Below, piece after piece: positions 1 through 6,502 of a stretch of DNA of 6,502 nt. The stretch is from UBA2266 sp964406945 (GTDB lineage: Bacteria; Planctomycetota; Phycisphaerae; Sedimentisphaerales; Anaerobacaceae): positions 1-6,502 of the forward strand of contig CAYOTO010000080.1 in assembly GCA_964406945.1 (NCBI GenBank), given 5' to 3'. The notes beneath the pieces are model-generated. The model was given only the letters and a program-made list of their open reading frames with translations, was not told where the DNA came from and searched no databases. A program made the translations under genes and the position numbers. The first letter of the stretch is position 1; each line of letters begins with the position of its first letter.

Positions 1-1432
1 AGTACGGCCCCGTATTGTTGCCTTTGTATATGACTTCAAACGCGGCCCAGCCGTCGCCCATGTCAATACTGCGTACGATCTCCTGATTCAGATCCGGGAA
101 TCCAAGGAAGTAGAGTTCCAGAGCGGCAATGAACTGCTCGCGATTCAATGGAACTCCCAGCGGAGCGAGCAGAATCTCCGCATCCGGATGGATCTTCGTG
201 GCATAATTGGCCAGGTCGTGGGCATCATACAGAGCATCAAGCTGCAAACCTGCCTCTAAAGGAGCCAGTCCGGTCGGTTCCGCAGCCGGAAGCGCAAAGG
301 AAGGAACCAGCATCGCTGGATCAAGACCAGGATCAGGCATGACGCCGAACTGCACCAGGAAGCTTGCAGCGTCATCATACGTGGTCATGTGCTTTATCTT
401 GTCGCCTTCATATTCGTAGATGTCCATATGCATGAGCTGAACCGAATTTCCCGTGCCGGGAATCTCGAAGATCTCCCCCAGGTGCGTTGCAGTTATTGTG
501 CATTCAGTAATCAGGGTGTTTTCTGAGATCACTCTGTTTCTGTGGTCAACATGGAAATCTGGAAATCCATTGAATATCTCATCATAAAAGGTTCGTATCT
601 GCTCCTTACCCTCATGGACGGGTGGGAGCGCCACATAATCCCAGGTAGCGTCTTCATGATAATAGGACGCGACTGCGTCCGGATCCTGCGTGTTGAGGGC
701 GTCCCTGAATCCTTCATGCAATGCGTCAAGGTCCACGGGCTGGTCAGTGCCTGCCACCATCGCCTCGACTTCGGCAAGCGTGACGGCATGATCATAGACG
801 CGGATGTCATCTACAATACCGGCAAAAAAGGATACTGGATCAACTGCTTTGGCTCCTATTGACACATGATCTTGCGTTGCAAGAAGACTTACACCGCCCG
901 CGCACCCCTGGAGTTCACCGTCGAGATAGGCGCACGCTTCATCTCCTTCGGATTTCCACACAATGTGGTGCCACTCCGTATCTAAAGGAATAAGCGAGCC
1001 CGAATATATTGGCCCGAGGTGCAAGCTGTAGTTTCCCTGATTATCGATTGCAATCTCCCAGTAAGGAGCATTCTTATTGGCCCACTTTGCGAAACCGAAT
1101 ACCGTCGTACCATCGGGTATAGACGTAGAGGTTGCCTTGACCCACCCGGCGATGGTTTTGGTCGCCCCATACGGACTAGCCAGGCCGACGGGGCCTATAT
1201 CCACATAATCGCCTGCGCCGTCTAGTTCCAGGCCCATACCGAACATACCCTGGACCCACTGCGGATCACCTACAATGGTCCCATGGTTCTCATGACCACT
1301 GGAATCTATAGCGACGGTTCCGGCCCCTTCTTCGAACCGCCACCATCCTATGATCTCGGAGCGCACGTTATAGGTGGCCCCCAAAACTAAGAACGCGGCT
1401 ACAATGGATTGGTTTAACAGTTTTGAGCTCAT
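1..1432 (-). CDS. Secreted LamG domain protein with two SnoaL/ester-cyclase-like domains (partial, 3' end outside window)
   Basis: The frame is open from the ATG at 1430-1432 to the window edge (477 whole codons), so the C-terminus is missing. Seen: a signal peptide (MSSKLLNQSIVAAFLVLGAT; likely cleavage after VRS, residue 25; no lipobox cysteine). A LamG_3-type domain spans about 28-226, with WWRFEEG, YVDIG (76-80), AGWVK (95-99), WHHIVW (154-159), YLDG and GIVDDIRVYDHA (205-216). A SnoaL-like/predicted ester cyclase domain (NTF2 fold) spans about 236-365, with LNTQDPDAVASYYHEDATW, FPDFHVDH (290-297), an EIPGTGNSVQ loop and YEGDKIKHMTTYDD. A second copy begins near 385, with YDAHDLANYATKIHPDAEI and FLGFPDLNQEIV (442-453), and is cut by the edge. 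The family holds small-molecule cyclases and hydrolases as well as non-enzymatic binders, so the reaction is unknown. The start is fixed by AAGGAGG six bases upstream. It lies 287 bases after the kinase stop on the same strand. Confidence 0.9.
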   Translation of the reverse strand, partial: MSSKLLNQSIVAAFLVLGATYNVRSEIIGWWRFEEGAGTVAIDSSGHENHGTIVGDPQWVQGMFGMGLELDGAGDYVDIGPVGLASPYGATKTIAGWVKATSTSIPDGTTVFGFAKWANKNAPYWEIAIDNQGNYSLHLGPIYSGSLIPLDTEWHHIVWKSEGDEACAYLDGELQGCAGGVSLLATQDHVSIGAKAVDPVSFFAGIVDDIRVYDHAVTLAEVEAMVAGTDQPVDLDALHEGFRDALNTQDPDAVASYYHEDATWDYVALPPVHEGKEQIRTFYDEIFNGFPDFHVDHRNRVISENTLITECTITATHLGEIFEIPGTGNSVQLMHMDIYEYEGDKIKHMTTYDDAASFLVQFGVMPDPGLDPAMLVPSFALPAAEPTGLAPLEAGLQLDALYDAHDLANYATKIHPDAEILLAPLGVPLNREQFIAALELYFLGFPDLNQEIVRSIDMGDGWAAFEVIYKGNNTGPY

Positions 1433-1719
1433 TCTCGTCCTCCTTCAATGCCGGTGTTATTTGGTGAGATTTCTAGACCGCATCCAATGCCGCACAATTC
1501 CCGTCAAGAGACAGAGTCCTGCGCCGGCTACCTTACACATAATGCGAGGTTTCTACCCATTGGCCGACACTAAATCTTGAAAAAACTCGCAAAATAGATG
1601 ATTCTCTTCAAAAAATGCGGTCCAGGGGTTTTTGACTTAGGACTGAAGTGCGAAAGGCGACAGTTGCGAACAACCTGCAACTTACTGATTGCACTGACAA
1701 CTGGTCTCAATTTCGCTGG
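1433..1719 (-). other. Intergenic region between kinase stop and LamG-SnoaL start
   Basis: No gene is seen in these 287 bases. On the minus strand, about 40 bases after the kinase stop, there is a perfect 6-base inverted repeat (AGTTGC/GCAACT, arms 1677-1682 and 1662-1667, 9-base loop), but no T-run follows it. Further on, a 7-base AT-rich inverted repeat (TCAAAAA/TTTTTGA, arms 1629-1635 and 1608-1614) encloses 14 bases and has no GC-rich stem. Neither is a convincing intrinsic terminator, so read-through from the kinase gene into the LamG-SnoaL gene is possible. The gap is long enough for a separate promoter. A TTGACG hexamer occurs at 1502-1507 but has no well-spaced -10 partner. Confidence 0.6.
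1439..1445 (-). promoter_or_regulatory. Strong Shine-Dalgarno site of the LamG-SnoaL gene
   Basis: On the minus strand the bases read AAGGAGG, followed by the six-base spacer ACGAGA and the ATG at 1430-1432. This matches the anti-Shine-Dalgarno consensus almost fully, fixes the start codon, and is much stronger than the AAGGA with a 3-base spacer in front of the kinase gene. By inference the secreted protein is translated more efficiently than the kinase. Confidence 0.85.
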
Positions 1720-4700
1720 TTAAGGCCTGGGTGCCGCTGGAGTACAGTTGCACGGAAGCTCTTGTTCTGCGCCGTGGTAGAGTGCATATATCTGACCTCT
1801 GGTAAGGGCTGAATTGTAAATCCTCACATCATCTATAAGGCCCTTCCACATGAATTCCGTATCGTCCCCGTGAGCTCCGATACACAGGGATTGATCATTG
1901 AATGCCAAGTTACCGACCCCGCTAGCGGTAACGTCGATTTTGCCATCGATGTAAAGGTAAACTTTGGACCCATCATAAACACTGACAATTTGGTGCCACA
2001 TCCCATCATTTATGCTTGTTCTAGCCGATACCATCGTGCGCAGATCACTTGGAATGCGCAGACCATATCCTCGGAATCCCACCTCAGGATACTCCCACAT
2101 GTTCCTGCCAATATACCAGGCGCCGGGGCCTTTGCCTATAATTGCTTGATGTTCATCTTCATCGCCCAGCCACTTCACCCATGCAGCTACCGTTATCTTA
2201 TCCGAGATGTTGAATCGCTTATCGTTGCCAAAATCCACGAAACTTCCCGTGCCTCCGAGACTGAGTACATATCCACGATCAGGGTCATCGACGACGCAGC
2301 CATCTCCAATAATCCTGCCGTGCAGACCATTGCCTGACAAGTCGGTAATCCGCTCCACACCGTTCTCGCGAAATGGCCACTGCGCAACAAGCGGCAAGCA
2401 GTTGCCGCAATGAAGAGACTTACCCGCCTGGTAAACCCGTAGTCGCTTTTCGTACTGATTTGCAGGTCTATCTTCCGGTAAGCATTCAATAGCTATCCTC
2501 TGCCATCGAATTGCAGGGGCAAAATCACCGATTTCTGCGTAGGCGGCAGCCATTGAAGCGAGACATCGATGATCCCGGTATTGTGTCAGTTCGCAAGCTC
2601 GCCGTGCATGCTTTAGCGCTTTGGCCCCGTCTCTAACTGCCTCATCGGGCCACGTGGACAAAACGTGGGCAAGATTTCGCAAACACAATACGCTGTTCGG
2701 GTCGGCCAGCAGCGCTTTTTTGTAACAGTCTATCTCATGCTCTATACCTTTACCAAGGTGTCGGCCCGCCAAGGCGGAGCGCCAAAAGGCCCGGGCCAGC
2801 GCCTGGCCAGCTCTCACGGTCATATCGATATCGGTCAGGGTGCCATCGTACTTAGGTGTTGAATGGTCCGCCAGCAGACTCAATGCCTCATTCAGTTCAC
2901 CACGCAAAATATTGTCCCAAACAACCAGCAGAGATGGATCATCTCTACATAGCATTCTGGCAACATTATAAAGGTGAATCTCCTCCTCAGATGAACCCGC
3001 GATGCATATTTCGTGGAGGGATTCGAATGCTTCGTATGCTTGCCGATGTCTGCCCAGCTTCTCATTTGCCATAGCCAGATAGGCCAGGTTCTCAACTTCC
3101 GGTTCCATTTGGCGCTGACGACAGACATTGATGTTATGTTCGAGTGTCCACAAGGCTTCTTCATATTGACCGTGTTCATATTGATCGACCCCGACGGCCA
3201 TAAGATTGTGCTGGATCTTCAGTTTACTTCCCCAAGGGGCTTTGGTATACGCGTTGGTATAGTGGTGCCAATGTTGACGGAGGTATTCAGCTCGGTTCTG
3301 TGCACTCCGAAGAGCCCCGGGATTTGAGATAGTAGAATCCACTTCAGCCAGCCATATCTCAGCGACCGGAAACCCAATATCCAAGGCGACTTGGGATCGA
3401 TCTCGCGACCAGTTGCAGGACAGACTGTGGCACCCTAACAAATGTTGCCCCATTTTCTTTTCGAGATTGTATACCCAAAGGCCAGAACTCCAGTTCATTA
3501 CTTCAAAAATGCCCAAACTGATCTCAGCGCCGTCGGGAGACCAGCGGACAATGCAGGACCCGGTGCTGAAAGGCGCAACCCATTTGGCGATTCTTTGGCC
3601 AGAGGCAATATCGATGACTGTGAGTTCCCCAGCAGCTGCATAAGCCAGATATTTCTCGTTCGGCGCAACCTGTGGAAAAGGTTGCGTGCATGGCGCAACA
3701 GCAACAGGGCCGGATTCCACGTCATTAACATCGATATAGTACACCATGTCGTCAATGCGAGAATGATAGTAGAGACGGGTTGGATGATCAGTCCAGCCCG
3801 GATATCCTCCGTGTGCCAGTCGCCTCGGTTGGCCACCATCAGAGGCGACCAGCCATATTTCTGCATCATCCTCTCTCCCAAGCACACCTCCACCGCGCAC
3901 GAATGCAATGTATCTGCCGTCCGGAGACCATGCGGGACTCTGCCCCCTGCTTGTGAGAAAACGTGTTCGCCCTGTTCGGATGTTGAGAATCTCGATCTGA
4001 CTGATCAGCTTGCCATACTGCGAACTTGCCGGCCCAGACATACTCAGGGCATTGTCACCCCATCCCCAGGATTCGGTTCGGGCATATGCCAGTTCCGTAG
4101 CATCCGGGGACCAACTCGATGTGCTGACCGCTCCAGTAACCAAGCGCAAGGCCCTATCTTTCAGGGACTGGCAAAGCGCAAAATAGTGCGGCAGCCTCAG
4201 AAGTCTGCGTTCCTTTCTGAGGTCATCCGGCATTTCAAGTGTTTCGGCCTTGGACACACTATCAAAGGCATATGCCGCCAGAGCCCTCAATGGGATCCCT
4301 ATCGATCCTCTCTTGCCTCGCGTCTTGCGAAATTGCGTTTTGGCTTGATCAAACTGTCCAAGCTTGAGATGAATCATGCCCAGATTTACAAGATACGCTG
4401 TCGAGTTTGGGTCGCTTTTCACGCAGTAACGCGCATCGTCCAGCGCCTGTTCATATCGACCAAGACGCCAAAGGGTTTCCACCCGCTCTTCTCGCAGTTG
4501 CAGTGCCTCACTGTCAATCTCACAGAGATCTATCGCCCGTGTGAAATCCTGGAGCGCTTTCTCAAATTGGCCATTACCTCGCCGCCCCAGAGCCCTCAGT
4601 GCAAAAGATCGCGAGTCTTTGGGCCGAAGTGCAGTCAGGACTTCGACGTCCCCAAGCATCTGCGGATAGTCTCGTATTCCATAATACGTCAGGGCTCTGG

Positions 4701-6417
4701 CCTTGCGCGCAGTGTAGTGACCAGGATCCAAGTCGAGAGCTTTGGTCAGCCATTCTATTGTCAACTTGGGGGAACCGGCAATTATTGCCCTGGTCGCATA
4801 TGCATCGGCCGATTGAGATATTAACGAGTTAGCCAGGTGCAGATGGCCCTGCGCCTTTACTGGATCTCGCTCGGCATAGTAGCGTGCAAGCTTGTGATGA
4901 GCGGCCGAGGCTATTTCTGCTTCCGGGTCATCAAGGAGCAGCTCATTTAACTGCTCCTCGGCATCAGGCATCAACTGCAAATCAAAAAGTACCTGCGCAT
5001 AAAGTAAGCGATCCTTGTCGTCTGAGGATTTGCCGAGGAGATTCTGTTCTATATATGTTTTTACCGTCTGATACCGCCCTTCGGCATAAAGTTTCTGGGC
5101 TGTGTAGAATTCGTTCTCGAAGTCTATGGCGACATCCAAAACGTATGTCAATATACCGGCGGCGAACCCGATAATCAGGGCCGCTGCTATGGCGATGATT
5201 GATGTTAACAAGAGTCTATGACGTTGAAAGAGTTTACTCATCCTATAGCGTAGAGTAGGGGCCCTGGCGCTGATCGGCTCGTTCTCAAGGTATCGTCTGA
5301 GGTCCGTTGCAAAGTCGCCGACTGAGTTGTAACGTCGCTCTCGGCCCTTTTCGATAGCCTTCATCACAATCCAGTCCAAATCCCCCTTTATCTCTCTTGA
5401 CAGTGAGACCGCTTGAGCCCTGCGCTTTTCGGCAATGCGTCTGATTGGCTCTGCCAGACCGCCCAGTTTCGTGGATGGCCTGACGGGTTCTTCGCTCATA
5501 ACAATTCTCTGTATTTCAGAGTATGAGGCATTCCTGAGCTTGTCAGCATCAAAGGGGATAACGCCGACGAGCAGTTCGTATAATAGAATCCCCAGTGAGT
5601 AGATGTCCGTGCGGGTGTCGATGCCGGTCTCACTGGATTTCGCCTGCTCCGGGCTCATATAGGCCGGCGTGCCCACCAATTGAGCCTGACAGGTGAAAAA
5701 GGTCCGTTCGGTGAGACGCTGTTTTGTTGCTTTGGCGATACCGAAATCGATTACCTTGGGAATGGGTTTTCCATCTACGCATGTGACTAGAACGTTGGAA
5801 GGCTTTATGTCTCGGTGAATGATACCCTTCTGGTGCGCGTGTTGGACGGCATCGCAGACCTGAAGGAATAGGTTTAGGCGTTTCTTAATATTCAGCCTGC
5901 CGGCGTCGCAATAATCGGTTATAGACGGTCCTCTAGCCAACTCCATTATGAAATACGGCCGGCCAGCATCGGTAGCGCCCGCATCGAGAACCCTGGCGAT
6001 ATTGGGGTGATTCATAATAGCGAGTGCCTGCCTCTCCGCTTCGAAGCGCGCTATTACACTCTTCGTATCCATCCCAAGCTTTATGATCTTGACGGCTACC
6101 TGGCGTTTGATCGGGCTTTCCTGAAGAGCGCTGTAGACCACCGCCATGCCGCCCTCCCCGATCTTCTCGATGAGCTTGTACCGGCCTATGACGCTGCCAA
6201 TCTTCTCCAAAATATGACCCTGTGGCTCCTCGTAGCCGGGCAGCAGAGCTGAGAAGAAGTTATCAGCATCGGAGTCAGAAGTCAGAAGGGTCTCGATCTC
6301 AGCACGCAGAGCAAGATCACCGCCGCACTCCTTATCGAGATACGCCTTTCTTTCGACGCCTGATTCTATGTCCAGTGCGCCGCAGAATATAGCCCGTATT
6401 CTTTTGAGATCGCTCAT
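1720..6417 (-). CDS. Membrane-spanning PknB-like Ser/Thr protein kinase with TPR, PD40 propeller, TPR and C-terminal LamG domain
   Basis: Predicted receptor-like Ser/Thr kinase of 1565 residues. Seen: N-terminal family segment (1-75); kinase domain about 80-377 with glycine loop G87-E-G-G90, VAVK lysine K110, helix-C glutamate E128, HRDIKPSN (D203, K205, N208), DFG (D224), GTPAYMSPE (249-257) and D271, so all catalytic residues are present. One membrane helix lies at 402-427, flanked by R392/K395/R399/R401 before and D428/D432/E434 after, placing the kinase inside and the rest outside. TPR-like repeats fill about 437-704 and 1067-1316. Six PD40 (TolB-like) repeats begin near S768, A829, G874, Q916, R958 and N1002. 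A LamG_3-type domain covers about 1343-1548. The ATG is the only one available: an in-frame TAG lies at 6436-6438, and AAGGA at 6421-6425 is a weakly spaced ribosome site (3 bases). Substrate and ligand are unknown. The kinase call is very secure; the topology is inferred. Confidence 0.96.
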   Translation of the reverse strand: MSDLKRIRAIFCGALDIESGVERKAYLDKECGGDLALRAEIETLLTSDSDADNFFSALLPGYEEPQGHILEKIGSVIGRYKLIEKIGEGGMAVVYSALQESPIKRQVAVKIIKLGMDTKSVIARFEAERQALAIMNHPNIARVLDAGATDAGRPYFIMELARGPSITDYCDAGRLNIKKRLNLFLQVCDAVQHAHQKGIIHRDIKPSNVLVTCVDGKPIPKVIDFGIAKATKQRLTERTFFTCQAQLVGTPAYMSPEQAKSSETGIDTRTDIYSLGILLYELLVGVIPFDADKLRNASYSEIQRIVMSEEPVRPSTKLGGLAEPIRRIAEKRRAQAVSLSREIKGDLDWIVMKAIEKGRERRYNSVGDFATDLRRYLENEPISARAPTLRYRMSKLFQRHRLLLTSIIAIAAALIIGFAAGILTYVLDVAIDFENEFYTAQKLYAEGRYQTVKTYIEQNLLGKSSDDKDRLLYAQVLFDLQLMPDAEEQLNELLLDDPEAEIASAAHHKLARYYAERDPVKAQGHLHLANSLISQSADAYATRAIIAGSPKLTIEWLTKALDLDPGHYTARKARALTYYGIRDYPQMLGDVEVLTALRPKDSRSFALRALGRRGNGQFEKALQDFTRAIDLCEIDSEALQLREERVETLWRLGRYEQALDDARYCVKSDPNSTAYLVNLGMIHLKLGQFDQAKTQFRKTRGKRGSIGIPLRALAAYAFDSVSKAETLEMPDDLRKERRLLRLPHYFALCQSLKDRALRLVTGAVSTSSWSPDATELAYARTESWGWGDNALSMSGPASSQYGKLISQIEILNIRTGRTRFLTSRGQSPAWSPDGRYIAFVRGGGVLGREDDAEIWLVASDGGQPRRLAHGGYPGWTDHPTRLYYHSRIDDMVYYIDVNDVESGPVAVAPCTQPFPQVAPNEKYLAYAAAGELTVIDIASGQRIAKWVAPFSTGSCIVRWSPDGAEISLGIFEVMNWSSGLWVYNLEKKMGQHLLGCHSLSCNWSRDRSQVALDIGFPVAEIWLAEVDSTISNPGALRSAQNRAEYLRQHWHHYTNAYTKAPWGSKLKIQHNLMAVGVDQYEHGQYEEALWTLEHNINVCRQRQMEPEVENLAYLAMANEKLGRHRQAYEAFESLHEICIAGSSEEEIHLYNVARMLCRDDPSLLVVWDNILRGELNEALSLLADHSTPKYDGTLTDIDMTVRAGQALARAFWRSALAGRHLGKGIEHEIDCYKKALLADPNSVLCLRNLAHVLSTWPDEAVRDGAKALKHARRACELTQYRDHRCLASMAAAYAEIGDFAPAIRWQRIAIECLPEDRPANQYEKRLRVYQAGKSLHCGNCLPLVAQWPFRENGVERITDLSGNGLHGRIIGDGCVVDDPDRGYVLSLGGTGSFVDFGNDKRFNISDKITVAAWVKWLGDEDEHQAIIGKGPGAWYIGRNMWEYPEVGFRGYGLRIPSDLRTMVSARTSINDGMWHQIVSVYDGSKVYLYIDGKIDVTASGVGNLAFNDQSLCIGAHGDDTEFMWKGLIDDVRIYNSALTRGQIYALYHGAEQELPCNCTPAAPRP

Positions 6418-6502
6418 TTGTCCTTGTGTGTACGCCTACTGGGCTGCTCTAGACCCAAAACAAGCGAGGTTTTTTGCCGTCTGGTGTGACAGAGGCGGTG
6501 GT
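6418..6502 (-). other. Upstream region of the kinase gene, possibly with the tail of another gene
   Basis: These 85 bases precede the kinase start. All three minus frames are open from the right edge for at least 17 codons. One reads TTASVTPDGKKPRLFWV and stops with TAG at 6449-6451. One reads HRLCHTRRQKTSLVLGLEQP and onward, and stops with a TGA overlapping the kinase ATG. The third is the kinase frame and stops with TAG at 6436-6438. In planctomycetes such kinases often follow an ECF sigma factor gene, but none of these tails resembles the usual sigma-factor C-terminus, so no gene is called. No clear promoter hexamers are seen. Confidence 0.4.
6421..6425 (-). promoter_or_regulatory. Weak ribosome binding site of the kinase gene
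   Basis: The minus strand reads CAAGGACAA directly before ATG. AAGGA is only three bases from the start codon, shorter than the usual 5-9, so initiation may be weak or may depend on translational coupling with an upstream gene. One upstream frame ends in a TGA (6414-6416) that overlaps the ATG as ATGA. Confidence 0.4.

Noticed and set aside
236..729. Possible frameshift or pseudogene in the SnoaL part of the left gene, because no long frame is reported there
   Set aside because: Translating leftward from 1432 gives an uninterrupted 477-codon frame with family motifs throughout; it simply has no stop inside the window.
529..810. A 93-codon minus-strand open frame
   Set aside because: It lies inside the LamG-SnoaL gene in another frame; the gene's own frame gives clear LamG and SnoaL motifs through this stretch.
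1480..1490. Short palindrome GCAT-CCA-ATGC as an operator
   Set aside because: Four-base arms are expected by chance, and extending the arms gives a mismatch at once.
1471..1507. Possible sigma-70 promoter (TTGACG) for the LamG-SnoaL gene
   Set aside because: At 17 bases spacing the -10 position reads GATGCG, a poor match; the better TCTAGA is about 24 bases away. Not enough to call a promoter.
1870..2337. A 155-codon plus-strand open frame
   Set aside because: It is antisense to the LamG-encoding end of the kinase gene and shows no recognisable motifs or ribosome site.
3442..4824. A 460-codon open frame on the plus strand, antisense to the kinase gene
   Set aside because: It lies in exact codon register opposite the kinase, where antisense stops arise only from TTA, CTA and TCA sense codons, which are scarce in this stretch. 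Its translation shows no recognisable domain, while the opposite strand encodes clear TPR and PD40 repeats.

Overview
The window looks like a piece of an uncultured bacterial chromosome, most likely from the Planctomycetota (possibly Phycisphaerae-like) or a neighbouring PVC lineage. The assignment rests on the architecture of the large kinase. It has an N-terminal segment with a 'LDKECGGDLALRAEIETLL' type motif, a PknB-like kinase with the long 'LTERTFFTCQAQLVGTPAYMSPEQA' activation segment, a 'GDLDWIVMKAIEKGRERRY' tail, one membrane helix, and then TPR and WD40-like (PD40) repeats. That layout is characteristic of the very expanded kinase families of planctomycetes and some acidobacteria and verrucomicrobia. 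Base composition is moderate, with no obvious compositional break. The taxonomic call is an inference.

Layout: both genes are on the minus strand, so transcription runs from right to left. Positions 6418-6502 are the upstream region of the kinase gene, possibly including the tail of another gene. Positions 1720-6417 encode a 1565-residue membrane-spanning Ser/Thr protein kinase whose predicted outer part carries TPRs, a six-repeat PD40 propeller, more TPRs and a C-terminal LamG (concanavalin A-like) domain. Positions 1433-1719 are a 287-base gap with weak inverted repeats and, at its end, a near-perfect Shine-Dalgarno sequence. Positions 1-1432 encode the first 477 residues of a secreted protein that runs off the left edge. 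It has a signal peptide, a LamG domain and then two SnoaL/ester-cyclase-like (NTF2-fold) domains, the second one cut by the window edge. The second gene starts in no simple long ORF because it has no stop inside the window; it was found by translating leftward from position 1432.

Working together: the two co-directional genes share a LamG_3-type domain with the same landmark motifs (WxF near the start, SG.x.HG, YVDIG/FVDFG, AGWVK/AAWVK, WHxIV, YLDG/YIDG, G.IDDVRIY/G.VDDIRVY). One LamG sits on the predicted outer end of a receptor-like kinase and the other on a secreted protein. This suggests, but does not prove, a surface-sensing module in which both proteins see similar ligands or surfaces. 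No mobile element, CRISPR array, tRNA or rRNA gene was seen.
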